A stretch of DNA of 32,741 nucleotides, from the NCBI GenBank assembly GCA_024226255.1, contig JAAELU010000592.1:1-32741 (forward strand), read 5' to 3'. Source of the DNA: a bacterium (GTDB taxonomy: Bacteria > Actinomycetota > Acidimicrobiia > Spongiisociales > UBA5794). The translations under genes and the position numbers were made by a program. Under the pieces are notes generated by a model. It was given only the letters and a program-made list of their open reading frames with translations. It had not been told where the DNA came from and searched no databases. Numbering within the stretch: position 1 is the stretch's first letter; the number at the start of each line of letters is the position of its first letter. Positions 13,956-21,959 of this stretch are shown one piece after another.

Positions 13956-15350
13956 ATGACTTCATACCACATGACTCCCGACGAATTTCGGGCCGCGGGC
14001 CACGAGTTGGTGGAGTGGGTCGCTCGGTACATGGAGACGGTCGACGGGATGCCGATCCTCCCCGACACAAGACCGGGCGAGATCATTGCCTCGCTTCCAA
14101 ATAAGGCCCCTGAGGATGCAGAGCCGTTTGCCGCGATAGTCGCCGACCTCGATGCGATTGTCATGAAGGGTGTTACCCATTGGCAGTCACCCGGATGGTT
14201 TGCGTACTTTCCTGCCAACACGTCGGGTCCGGCCATCCTGGGCGACCTGGTGTCCTCCGGCCTCGGACAGCAAGGGATGTTGTGGGCGACGAGCCCGGCT
14301 ACGACTGAGCTCGAGATGGTGGTTGTTGACTGGCTCGTCGACCTGATGGGCCTGCCGCAGGAATGGAAAACGAGTGGTCCTGGCGGTGGCGTCATCCAGA
14401 TGAGTGCGTCGGACGCAACCCACGTGGCGCTGGTGGCTGCTCGGCACCGTCTCGAGAATCGAGCGGAAATCGGCGACATGGTGGCTTACACGTCGGCTCA
14501 AGCACACTCGTCCATCGAAAAGGGTGCCAACATCGCCGGCTACGGGCACGTCCGCCTGGTTGACGTTGATGATCTGTTCGCCATGGAGCTGGCGGCGCTG
14601 GAGGCTGCGATCGCGGCGGATAGGGCAGCTGGGCTGACTCCGGCTTTTGTTGGCTCGGCAGTGGGAACCACGGGGACCACTGCCGTCGATCCGGTTTCGG
14701 AGATCGGGGAGATCGCCCGCCGCGAGGGGATGTGGCACCACGTCGACGCCGCATACGCCGGTACCGCAATGATCTGTGAGGAGTTCCGCCACTATCAGGA
14801 TGGCCTCGAACTCGTCGACTCGTATACGTTCAACCCGCACAAGTGGATGTTCACCAACTTCGATTGCAATGTCTTCTACGTCGCCGACCGCGAGCCGTTG
14901 ATCGACGCGATGAGCATCATGCCGCCCTACCTGCGCAACCGAGCGTCCGACTCGGGCGATGTCATCGATTACCGCGATTGGCACGTCCCGCTGGGCCGTC
15001 GTTTCCGCGCCCTCAAACTGTGGTTCGTGCTGCGTTCCTATGGGGCAAACGGTATCCGCCATCACGTACGAGAACATGTTCGGCTGGCCCATTGGCTCGA
15101 AGCGCAGATCGAGGCCGATGGCCGTCTGGAGCTCGTTGCGCCGACCCCCTTCGCATTGGTGAGCTTTCGACACCGCTCCGGCAACGAGGCGACGAATGCG
15201 CTGGCGGCGGCGATCAACGCCTCGGGTCATTCCTACATAACCGCCTCGCAGATCGGGGATGTGTCGTTCATCAGGGTCTCAGTTGGCCAGACGGCCACCG
15301 ACGAGCGACACGTCGAACGGCTGTGGGGCCTCATCGACAAGAAGGCTTAG
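13956..15350 (+). CDS. PLP-dependent aromatic-L-amino-acid decarboxylase-like protein
   Basis: This 464-residue group II decarboxylase removes CO2 from an amino acid, most likely aromatic. The N-terminus has THWQSPGWFAYFPANTSGPA, typical of dopa/tryptophan decarboxylases; His184 (YTSAQAHSSIEK) stacks on the cofactor, Asp264 (HHVDAAYAG) holds its ring nitrogen and Lys296 (FNPHKWMF) forms the Schiff base. Length fits the family (~470-480). It starts at ATG 13956 with a leaderless-type promoter. It stands alone, with no transporter or biosynthesis partner in reach, so the product amine (tyramine, tryptamine, phenylethylamine or other) cannot be told from context. Confidence 0.85.
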   Translation: MTSYHMTPDEFRAAGHELVEWVARYMETVDGMPILPDTRPGEIIASLPNKAPEDAEPFAAIVADLDAIVMKGVTHWQSPGWFAYFPANTSGPAILGDLVSSGLGQQGMLWATSPATTELEMVVVDWLVDLMGLPQEWKTSGPGGGVIQMSASDATHVALVAARHRLENRAEIGDMVAYTSAQAHSSIEKGANIAGYGHVRLVDVDDLFAMELAALEAAIAADRAAGLTPAFVGSAVGTTGTTAVDPVSEIGEIARREGMWHHVDAAYAGTAMICEEFRHYQDGLELVDSYTFNPHKWMFTNFDCNVFYVADREPLIDAMSIMPPYLRNRASDSGDVIDYRDWHVPLGRRFRALKLWFVLRSYGANGIRHHVREHVRLAHWLEAQIEADGRLELVAPTPFALVSFRHRSGNEATNALAAAINASGHSYITASQIGDVSFIRVSVGQTATDERHVERLWGLIDKKA

Positions 15351-15558
15351 GGGCCTGCTGATCAATTCACTGCGGCGCCTCTCCGGTTCTCCTCGCTCCT
15401 GCCGGTCTCGGGACGTTCGGCTATCGGCCGGAGTCCACCGTGAATCCCTGTGGGGCCTCACCCCAACCCCCCTCGGCGGCCGGAAACCTCGAAGTATCGC
15501 ACTGATAGTCCTTCGGTCCCCAGCCTGTGGCAGATGACGAGGAGCTCTCGGAGATCCA

Positions 15559-15604
15559 GGAGTCGCGAAGCAACTCCCAAGGAACGGACCGCCAGGTCCG
15601 TTCC
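15559..15604 (-). repeat. 46-nt double-hairpin repeat, copy A
   Basis: On the minus strand it has a 10-bp hairpin (GGAACGGACC, loop TGGC, GGTCCGTTCC) and an 8-bp hairpin (GGAGTTGC, loop TTC, GCGACTCC). Copy B at 30996-31041 is the same in 43 of 46 bases, in the opposite orientation. The three differences fall in the second stem: one is a compensatory C-G to T-A swap and one keeps a wobble pair. Confidence 0.85.
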
Positions 15605-15638
15605 CACTCACAGCAATCGATCAGCAGACTCCCAGGCC

Positions 15639-15644
15639 TAACCT
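15639..15644 (+). promoter_or_regulatory. -10 box of a leaderless fdhD transcript
   Basis: TAACCT ends 6 nt before ATG 15651; same sequence and spacing as for the decarboxylase at 13956. No ribosome binding site. Confidence 0.55.
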
Positions 15645-15650
15645 CACCCC

Positions 15651-16454
15651 ATGGATGGCGCTACCACCCCACATGAGCTGACGCGGGTCAACCGGTCTGG
15701 CAGAACCGATCGGCGTGTCGATCTCTTGGTTACCGAGGCCCCGATCGAGTTTCGCCTCGATGGAGTGCCGTTGGCTGTTCTCATGCGAACGCCGGGCCAT
15801 GACGCCGAGCTGGGGCTTGGCTTCGCTATCACGGAGGGCATCGTTCTCGACCCCGGGGAGATGGCAGACGTGATCCCCGCAGTCGGCAACGAGGCGGGCG
15901 ATCGTTGGTCATTCGTTCTGAGCGATGGCGTGACGGTCGACCCCGAACAATTCCGTCGCAACCTCTACACAACCTCGTCGTGCGGGGTGTGCGGCAAGGC
16001 TTCGATTGACGCCGTCCGGGTTGCCGCTCGACGGCCGCCGCCGGGGCCGAGGGTGTCAAGTGAGGTTCTGCTCTCTCTGACAGAGAAGATGGCTGCGGCC
16101 CAACCGGGGTTTGCCGCTACCGGTGGGATTCACGCCGCAGCACTTTTTGACGGCGATGGCCAAATGCTCGCATCGCGTGAGGACATCGGCCGCCACAATG
16201 CCGTGGACAAGGTGGTCGGCTATGGCGCCCGAATGAACTGGCCAATAGGTGAGCGGATCCTTCTCGTCTCAGGCCGAGTGAGCTTTGAAATAGTCCAGAA
16301 GGCTGCTGTTGCCGGCATTCCCATCGTCGCCGGGGTGTCGGCGGCGTCGTCATTGGCCGTCGAACTCGGAGAGGAGCTCGGTCTGACCGTGATCGGATTC
16401 CTCCGCGAGGACTCCTACAACATCTACACAGACGAGGACAGGTGTGAGGCTTGA
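15651..16454 (+). CDS. fdhD: FdhD sulfurtransferase for formate dehydrogenase
   Basis: This 267-residue cytosolic protein passes sulfur from a cysteine desulfurase to the molybdenum cofactor of formate dehydrogenase. The catalytic cysteines are Cys111 and Cys114 in SSCGVCGKAS; other family marks are LMRTPGHDAELGLGFAITEG, GGIHAAALFD, SREDIGRHNAVDKV and SGRVSFEIVQKAAVAGIP. Length fits the family. No formate dehydrogenase subunit gene is in the window, so its target must be encoded elsewhere. The final codons run into a heptamer repeat array (16444-16485). Confidence 0.95.
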   Translation: MDGATTPHELTRVNRSGRTDRRVDLLVTEAPIEFRLDGVPLAVLMRTPGHDAELGLGFAITEGIVLDPGEMADVIPAVGNEAGDRWSFVLSDGVTVDPEQFRRNLYTTSSCGVCGKASIDAVRVAARRPPPGPRVSSEVLLSLTEKMAAAQPGFAATGGIHAAALFDGDGQMLASREDIGRHNAVDKVVGYGARMNWPIGERILLVSGRVSFEIVQKAAVAGIPIVAGVSAASSLAVELGEELGLTVIGFLREDSYNIYTDEDRCEA

Positions 16455-16485
16455 GGAGTGAGGCGTGAGGCATGAGGTATGAGGA
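16444..16485 (+). repeat. Six tandem heptamers, NTGAGGN type
   Basis: GTGAGGC, TTGAGGA, GTGAGGC, GTGAGGC, ATGAGGT and ATGAGGA follow without gaps. The fdhD stop codon lies inside the array. Confidence 0.9.
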
Positions 16486-16494
16486 AAGCCGAGA

Positions 16495-16556
16495 GTTATC
16501 AGTTACCAGTTACTAGCAGGACTCCGACTGATAGCTGGCAACTGGTAACCGGCAAC
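16495..16556. repeat. Inverted pair of heptamer arrays
   Basis: Three heptamers GTTATCA, GTTACCA, GTTACTA (16495-16515) face three heptamers TGGCAAC, TGGTAAC, CGGCAAC (16536-16556), their near reverse complements. Together they can form an imperfect hairpin of about 22 bp with a 20-nt loop. Confidence 0.85.
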
Positions 16557-16600
16557 TCCTGGCTTCATACGGTGACGGGCCCTATGTCGCGCGAGACGTT

Positions 16601-16606
16601 TACCAT
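16601..16606 (+). promoter_or_regulatory. -10 box of a leaderless transcript
   Basis: TACCAT ends 7 nt before ATG 16614. It decides the start of the unknown protein, since no ribosome binding site precedes any in-frame start. Confidence 0.45.
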
Positions 16607-16613
16607 CCGGTCT

Positions 16614-17186
16614 ATGGCTGTTGATCTCGCTGGATTCATTACTTATCTCAAGGACCACGCCGTTGAGCATGGCTTCCACGTGCACGACGAACGTCACTTC
16701 ATCGAGAGCTACTCGTTGCGTCAGGCTTGGGAAGTCGACATGCATCCTGACTTTGCCTGCGACGGGCCCCTCGACCTGAACCTGGCGTTTGATGTCGAAC
16801 CGCGTACGCTGCTCGCCCTCGAGGACGCCGCCCGAGAGACCAGCGAACTGGAGGACCCGGAAGGACGTTTCAACGTTCCTCTGCTGTTCAACTGGTCGCT
16901 CCCGCCTTTGGGTTCGCCGCCCGATCTCATCGTTCTGTCGGCGGAACTCTCAGGGGTCGGTGGCCTAGACCTGCCGATCGAAGTCTCGGCTGTGGACTCG
17001 TTCGAGGCGCTAGCCGATGAGCCGAGCCGGCGGCTCAGGCTGGTCGGCAAATTCACAGTGCCACTCATCGACGTGATGTTCGGCCGCGAGAAGCTTTGTG
17101 ACGTACTGGATCGTTCACGTGAGGTCAGCGAGTCCATATTGCGAATGTCTGAGGACTGGAAAGTGCTCGACACGGACCTCGAATGA
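16614..17186 (+). CDS. Uncharacterised protein, 190 residues
   Basis: The family is not recognised. The protein starts MAVDLAGFITYLKDHAVEHG, is acidic, lacks membrane segments and has an alternating strand-rich middle (DLNLAFDVEPRTLLALEDAA; PDLIVLSAELSGVGG) and a helical C-terminus (REKLCDVLDRSREVSESILR). No catalytic motif stands out. A longer frame from 16479 would run through the heptamer repeats and is unlikely. The stop overlaps the next gene's start by four bases (ATGA), so it is co-translated with the GNAT acetyltransferase, which may act on it or share its pathway. Confidence 0.7.
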   Translation: MAVDLAGFITYLKDHAVEHGFHVHDERHFIESYSLRQAWEVDMHPDFACDGPLDLNLAFDVEPRTLLALEDAARETSELEDPEGRFNVPLLFNWSLPPLGSPPDLIVLSAELSGVGGLDLPIEVSAVDSFEALADEPSRRLRLVGKFTVPLIDVMFGREKLCDVLDRSREVSESILRMSEDWKVLDTDLE

Positions 17187-17647
17187 TCCGCCATGCAGAT
17201 TCTGCGGAAGACTTCGCTGTCGCCAGGCGCCTGATCGCTGAGTACATCGATTGGCTTCCCTTCGATCTGAACTTCCAGGACTTCGAATCGGAGCTGGCCG
17301 CTCTGGCCGAGCACTACGGCGCACCTGCCGGCGCACTGTTCCTCGCCACCACCGACGGCGGCGAGGTGGTTGGCGTCGTCGGTGTCCGCGCTTTCGGAGA
17401 TGGGATTGCCGAGCTCAAGAGGATGTACGTGCGTGACGCCGGAAGGGGCAATGGGCTGGGTCGCCAGCTTGCCGTCGAAGCGATCGGCTTCGCTCGACGC
17501 GCCGGATATCGCACCATACGGCTCGACTCCGACCAAGCTTCGATGCCGGCTGCCAATGCCCTATACGAGAATCTGGGTTTTAAGGACATCGAGAGGTATC
17601 GGCCCAACCACCTGCCGTGTGCCCGATTCATGGAGCTCGAGCTGTAG
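17183..17647 (+). CDS. GNAT-family N-acetyltransferase
   Basis: This 154-residue protein has the GNAT fold. The acetyl-CoA pyrophosphate loop is RDAGRGNGLGRQL after the strand IAELKRMYV, and the C-terminal part has RTIRLDSD, then MPAANALYENLGFKDIERY, typical of small-molecule or protein acetyltransferases. ATG 17183 overlaps the upstream stop. It ends a few bases before the convergent acyl-CoA dehydrogenase gene. The acceptor substrate is unknown. Confidence 0.9.
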   Translation: MIRHADSAEDFAVARRLIAEYIDWLPFDLNFQDFESELAALAEHYGAPAGALFLATTDGGEVVGVVGVRAFGDGIAELKRMYVRDAGRGNGLGRQLAVEAIGFARRAGYRTIRLDSDQASMPAANALYENLGFKDIERYRPNHLPCARFMELEL

Positions 17648-17651
17648 CGCC

Positions 17652-19349
17652 TCAGTCCGGCATCTTGTAGGCGTCGCGCTTGGCAAAAACGTGGTTCTGC
17701 CATACCCGTTGATATCGCTCCCGAGCGGGGACCGGCCGCTGGATGAGCCCAAGGCAGTGTTTGCCCTGTTGCGGCGTCGTGGCTGCTTTGCCGTGCAACT
17801 GAACAGCGAATCGTGATAGATCGCGTACCGCAACATCGAATATCTCGTCGACGAGATCGCCATCGACGTCGTAGATCTCGGCGTTCTCCAGGACTAGCTG
17901 GGAATAGACGATGAGCGTGAATATCTCACCAACCGCAAGCAGCCAGTCCGTGTCGTGGGCCTGTTCGTCGGTCGGTGGCTGCTCGGCCAGCATGGCCTTG
18001 AAGCCCTCCGCCTGGTTGGCGAACAGAGCAACGTTGGGCAGGTCAAAACGAGCGAAGACAGAGGAGTAGTCGTGAAAACGGATATCGCCCAGGCCTTTTG
18101 TCGGGCCCTGATTGAAGAGGAATCCGTCGTTAGCGGCATCGTCACGTCGGCCGACCGCGGGTAGATCAACCGGGCGGAAGAAGTAGTTCTCCATGAACTT
18201 AACGATTAGGGCGATGTTGACGTGCACGGTGCCCTCGAGTTTGGGCAGCGCCCGGATGTCGCGGGCCGCCGTCTCGAAGTACATGTCCTTCTCAAAGCCT
18301 TTGGCTGCGATCACGTCCCAGAAGTGGTTGACGACGTCTTCGCCCTGAGTGGTCACCTTCATCTTGACAACCGGGTTGTACAGGAGATAGCGGCGATCAT
18401 CGGCCGTCGCCGACCGCATGTAGTCAGCGGCCCGCAGCGCGACGAGCTTCATCGCCACGAGGCGGGCATACCCGTCGGTGAAGAGCCTCTGGACATGGGG
18501 GAAGTCTGTCACCGCCATGTTGTAGAGACGGCGATGGGCGGCGTGGTTGATGGCCTCATAGAACGCATGGGTGCAGATTCCAATTGATGCCCAGCCCAGG
18601 TTGTACTTGCCGATGTTGACGGTGTTGAGAGCGGCGTTCCATGCCTCGTCACCTCGAGAGAGGATGTCCGCATCGGTGATCGGGTAGTCAACCAGTTCGT
18701 ATTCGGAAACAAAGTTCTGACTTTGCACCACGTTCTTGATGAGGCGGTAAGACGGGTGTTGCGAGTCGACGGCAAAGAAGCAGTACTCGCCGGTCTCCGT
18801 CATCTTGCCGAAGGTCGAGACCATGGCGGCTTGGTTGCCGTTGCCGATGTAGTACTTGCGGCCGTTGGCGAGATAGCTGCCCTCGCCGGTCGGAGCCAAC
18901 GTCATGTCAGTCGAGTACAGATCAGCTCCGTGGTCCTTCTCAGAAAGGCCGAAAGCGAATATCGCTCCATCCTCGAGAAGCGCTGCGGCCCGAACCTTGA
19001 GTGTCTCGTTGGGGCTCATCCAAATCGGCCCGAGACCGAGGACACTCACCTGCCATACGTACCAGTAGGGGAGTCCGTAGAAGCCAAGAATCTCGGCGAA
19101 TTCGCAGTTGCGCCAGGTGTCCCAGCGGGTGTCCTCGGCTCCGTAGCCGGCCGGCGTGCACATCGTGGCGAAGATCCGCTCTTCCTTGACGAAATCGAGG
19201 AAATCCTGATACCAGATGGCAGCATGATCGTCCTCTTTGAGACGCCGTTTGCCCTTGGTCTCGAAGAACTCAATTGTCTTGAGCATCACTTCCCGAGAGC
19301 GTTGATCGGGGTACGGCCGACCATGGTTCTGGGGATCGAGCAGCATCAT
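17652..19349 (-). CDS. Acyl-CoA dehydrogenase, large actinobacterial type
   Basis: This 565-residue flavoenzyme would introduce a double bond into an acyl-CoA. After a helical N-terminus come PAGYGAEDTRWDTWRNCEFA, the FAD-binding segment FAFGLSEKDHGADLYSTDM, then YLANGRKYYIGNGNQA and a helical C-terminal domain with EGTVHVNIALI. It is longer than standard ~380-residue enzymes because of extended termini. ATG 19349 is chosen because AGGAG stands 7 nt upstream (a second ATG follows directly); the preceding Pro-rich frame is not coding. No electron-transfer or thiolase gene is nearby. Chain-length preference cannot be seen. Confidence 0.85.
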   Translation of the reverse strand: MMLLDPQNHGRPYPDQRSREVMLKTIEFFETKGKRRLKEDDHAAIWYQDFLDFVKEERIFATMCTPAGYGAEDTRWDTWRNCEFAEILGFYGLPYWYVWQVSVLGLGPIWMSPNETLKVRAAALLEDGAIFAFGLSEKDHGADLYSTDMTLAPTGEGSYLANGRKYYIGNGNQAAMVSTFGKMTETGEYCFFAVDSQHPSYRLIKNVVQSQNFVSEYELVDYPITDADILSRGDEAWNAALNTVNIGKYNLGWASIGICTHAFYEAINHAAHRRLYNMAVTDFPHVQRLFTDGYARLVAMKLVALRAADYMRSATADDRRYLLYNPVVKMKVTTQGEDVVNHFWDVIAAKGFEKDMYFETAARDIRALPKLEGTVHVNIALIVKFMENYFFRPVDLPAVGRRDDAANDGFLFNQGPTKGLGDIRFHDYSSVFARFDLPNVALFANQAEGFKAMLAEQPPTDEQAHDTDWLLAVGEIFTLIVYSQLVLENAEIYDVDGDLVDEIFDVAVRDLSRFAVQLHGKAATTPQQGKHCLGLIQRPVPARERYQRVWQNHVFAKRDAYKMPD

Positions 19350-19462
19350 TGGGGCGCTCCTGGCTAGCGGTTTCGGCGCCAGACTAGGCCTCGCTTTTGG
19401 TGTCGAATTCTCGGCCGCGGGAGTTGACGGCGGCGGCCGAGGAGTCGGGGAAAGGAATGGGG

Positions 19463-20053
19463 TCAACGCAGCTCTTTTACCATCGTCGTGCTCTCGCCGA
19501 AGCCCATGATCGGCCTGAGGAAGGGCGTCCGCTCGACCTTGCCGGCAACGAAGCCCAGCTTCTCGTACAGCCGGCGGGCGCCCGGGTTGGTGTCAACAAC
19601 ATCAAGTCGTATCTGGTTGTGCCCAATCGAGCGGCTGTAGTCCTCGAGTGCCGCAAAAAGGCCGGTACCGATGCCACGGCCGCGGCAGTCGGAGTGGACC
19701 ACGACTCCGTCCATCAGCAGCTCGCCGGGCTCAGGGTTGCGCTCGAGAAGTGCAAAGACAGCGATAGCCCTGATGGCCCGAACTAGCCCTATCTCGCGCC
19801 GGATCGAGCCGAAGGTGATCCCGCCGGTGAGTGAGCCTCCCGCATCATGAAAGCCGGCGATACCGATGAGCCGGCCGCCCTCGAAAGCCGCGATACATCT
19901 GCTGAGATCGAGGCCTGTCGAGAGAATGGCACGGCGCGATGTCTCGTTCCGGATCGCCGGCGACAGCTTCTGCGAAAACGCCTCGTCGTAGAGATCGGCG
20001 GCGGCAGATCTCGCCGACTCCGGGCATCCAAGTTCATACCTCACGTCGACCAT
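19463..20053 (-). CDS. GNAT-family N-acetyltransferase
   Basis: This 196-residue protein shows the GNAT core MDGVVVHSDCRGRGIGTGLFAA (acetyl-CoA loop CRGRGIG) followed by IRLDVVDTNPGARRLYEKLG, and an N-terminal half with SRCIAAFEGGRLIGIAGF. ATG 20053 starts the recognisable protein; CACAAT lies 6 nt upstream on the minus strand, suggesting a leaderless mRNA. It is divergent from the SDR pair. Substrate unknown. Confidence 0.85.
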   Translation of the reverse strand: MVDVRYELGCPESARSAAADLYDEAFSQKLSPAIRNETSRRAILSTGLDLSRCIAAFEGGRLIGIAGFHDAGGSLTGGITFGSIRREIGLVRAIRAIAVFALLERNPEPGELLMDGVVVHSDCRGRGIGTGLFAALEDYSRSIGHNQIRLDVVDTNPGARRLYEKLGFVAGKVERTPFLRPIMGFGESTTMVKELR

Positions 20054-20096
20054 GGGAACATTGTGGCCGACGGCGTGGCCGGCGCAGTGGCACACC

Positions 20097-20102
20097 TACA
20101 CT
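20097..20102 (+). promoter_or_regulatory. -10 box of a leaderless SDR transcript
   Basis: TACACT ends 6 nt before ATG 20109, with no ribosome binding site. Confidence 0.5.
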
Positions 20103-20108
20103 CGGCAC

Positions 20109-20855
20109 ATGGACGATCTCGCCGGCAAAGTGGCAGTGGTAACCGGGGCGGCGTCAGGAATGGGCAACGCGTCCGCGGTACTGCTCGCCGAGCGCGGGGC
20201 AACTCTGGCCCTCGTCGACGTGAATCCCAGTGTCGAGCCCTTTGCTGTCGAGCTTGATGCTGTTGCTCACGTCGGTTCAGTAGCCCACTCGTCGTTCTGC
20301 AACCAGGTCATCGCTTCGGTAGAGGCGGCTCAGGGGGCCGTCGACATTCTCGTTAATGCCGCCGGCACCATCGTCCGTGCCGATGGCGTCGACACTTCCG
20401 ACGAGGAATGGCGACGCATCTTCAGCGTCAATGTCGAGGGGCTCTTCTTCATGTGCCGAGCGGCGCTGCGAGGCATGGTTTCGCGTCAACGTGGTTCCAT
20501 CATCAACTTCGGGTCGATCTGGGGCGACGTCGGCGGTCCCGGCCACGCCGCGTATGCCGCCACCAAAGGTGCCGTACATCAGCTCACGAAATCGATGGCC
20601 CTCGAGCACGCCAGGCAGGGGGTGCGCATCAATGCTGTGCTCCCCGGCGAAATCCGGACGCCGATGCTCTCATCCCATCGCGAGCGGCCGCCCACAGAAG
20701 ATGAGCTCCATGCCCTGGCCGACAGAGTGGTGCCGATGGGTCGCCTGGGCGACCCCAAGGAGGTTGCGGAAGTGGTTGCGTTTCTGGCATCTGATGCCTC
20801 GAGCTACATGACAGGTTCTCTGGTGACCGTCGACGCCGGATACACGGCACGATGA
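20109..20855 (+). CDS. Short-chain dehydrogenase/reductase (first of tandem pair)
   Basis: This 248-residue NAD(P)-dependent oxidoreductase has the classical SDR motifs: TGAASGMGN for the dinucleotide, NAAG in the core, and the Ser-Tyr-Lys triad in INFGSIWGDV and YAATKGA. The Asp in LALVDVN after the second strand favours NAD(H). The C-terminus (YMTGSLVTVDAGYTAR) is typical. The leaderless promoter supports ATG 20109. Its stop overlaps the second SDR (ATGA). The pair resembles FabG-like or sugar/alcohol dehydrogenases; substrate unknown. Confidence 0.9.
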   Translation: MDDLAGKVAVVTGAASGMGNASAVLLAERGATLALVDVNPSVEPFAVELDAVAHVGSVAHSSFCNQVIASVEAAQGAVDILVNAAGTIVRADGVDTSDEEWRRIFSVNVEGLFFMCRAALRGMVSRQRGSIINFGSIWGDVGGPGHAAYAATKGAVHQLTKSMALEHARQGVRINAVLPGEIRTPMLSSHRERPPTEDELHALADRVVPMGRLGDPKEVAEVVAFLASDASSYMTGSLVTVDAGYTAR

Positions 20856-21619
20856 CTGGCTTCTCCGGCAAAGTCGTGCTTGTCACCGGAGGCAACTCCG
20901 GCATTGGGGCGGCCGCCGTTCGCCGGTTTGCTGCGGCCGGCGCCAAGGTTGTGATCGCCGCCCGAGACCACGAAGCCTCGCTGGCGGTCGTCGGCGAGGT
21001 CGAGGCCGCCGGCGGGAACGCTCACGCAGTTGTCTGCGACGTCACAAAGTCGGCGGACTGCGACGCTGCCGTTGAGGCGTGCTTGGATCGGTTCGGGGGG
21101 CTCGACGTCCTGTTCAACAACGCCGGGATCATCTTTAGAGACCGCTCGGCGCTCGACACCACCGATGACCACTGGAGCCAGACCATGGCCGTCAACGCCA
21201 CCGGGACCTTCCTGATGTCGCGAGCGGCGGTTGCGGTGATGGTGGCCCGCGGCGGGGGAGCGATCGTCAACAACGCCTCCTATTTCGGACTGGTTGGCGG
21301 TCGTGGCGCCGCCGCGTACTGCGCCAGCAAAGGGGCGGTTGTCCTCCTTACCAAGGCGATGGCACTTGATCACGCTCGCCAGGGGGTACGCATCAACTGC
21401 GTGTGTGCCGGCAGCGTTGACACCCCGATGCTGCGAGGCGAAATGGAGGAGATGGGCGGAGTCGACCTGGTGCGACCGCTGTTCGAGGACAAACATCCAA
21501 TTGGGCGGATCGCCACTCCAGACGAGATCGCCACCGCCGTTCTCTACCTGGCCTCCGATGAGGCCGGCTTCATCACCGGCACCGCGCTGCCCATCGACGG
21601 CGGCATCACCGCCGGGTGA
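20852..21619 (+). CDS. Short-chain dehydrogenase/reductase (second of tandem pair)
   Basis: This 255-residue SDR shows TGGNSGIGAAAV, NNAG, and the triad in VNNASYFGLVGG and YCASKGAVV. VVIAARDHE after the second strand has Arg in place of the first gene's Asp, so it more likely uses NADP(H). It is coupled to the preceding SDR by a four-base overlap. Two SDRs of opposite cofactor preference in one operon could carry out a redox epimerisation, which is inference. Confidence 0.9.
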   Translation: MTGFSGKVVLVTGGNSGIGAAAVRRFAAAGAKVVIAARDHEASLAVVGEVEAAGGNAHAVVCDVTKSADCDAAVEACLDRFGGLDVLFNNAGIIFRDRSALDTTDDHWSQTMAVNATGTFLMSRAAVAVMVARGGGAIVNNASYFGLVGGRGAAAYCASKGAVVLLTKAMALDHARQGVRINCVCAGSVDTPMLRGEMEEMGGVDLVRPLFEDKHPIGRIATPDEIATAVLYLASDEAGFITGTALPIDGGITAG

Positions 21620-21695
21620 ATAGCCAGGGCGCTGGTCGGCCTTAGATCTGCGGCGGGTCTCGTCGATGTAGTCGTGTACGCAACTCGGAGAGTCG

Positions 21696-21959
21696 ATGAT
21701 CCGCAATCGCCGTCTCGCAGCGCTATTCCATGGAATCGTGGCCGTGCTCTTGCTGGTTGTGTGGCTCTGGCCCGGCTCGGCAACCGGGTGTGCAGCTTGG
21801 GGTCAAACGACGGCCTCCGACGGCCACTGTGTCCTTGCGAGAACCCAGACGGAATGTGAGCGCGATCAGGCGGTTCACGAGGATGGGCATTGCCTGCCAT
21901 GTCCCTATGACGTACCCGAGGGTGACGCGTGTTTCTCGCTCATCGGCGACGAGCTCTAG
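21696..21959 (+). CDS. Small exported cysteine-rich protein
   Basis: This 87-residue protein has a basic start (MIRNRRLAALF), a hydrophobic segment (GIVAVLLLVVWLWPG) and then six cysteines in about 50 acidic residues (GCAAW, GHCVL, TECER, GHCLPC, DACFS). This looks like an exported, disulfide-stabilised protein; the SATGC stretch could be a weak lipobox, making it a lipoprotein instead. GGAGAG lies upstream of ATG 21696. It ends four bases into the convergent hydrolase gene. The family is not recognised. Confidence 0.6.
   Translation: MIRNRRLAALFHGIVAVLLLVVWLWPGSATGCAAWGQTTASDGHCVLARTQTECERDQAVHEDGHCLPCPYDVPEGDACFSLIGDEL

Larger units (their letters stand above)
15351..15650. other. Intergenic region between the decarboxylase and fdhD
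   Basis: No gene is supported in these 300 nt. Apart from the double-hairpin repeat (15559-15604) and the fdhD -10 box (15639-15644), nothing distinct was seen. Confidence 0.6.

Noticed and set aside
14187-15230. 347-codon minus-strand frame opposite the decarboxylase
   Set aside because: The plus-strand gene has a complete set of PLP-enzyme motifs; the antisense frame has none.
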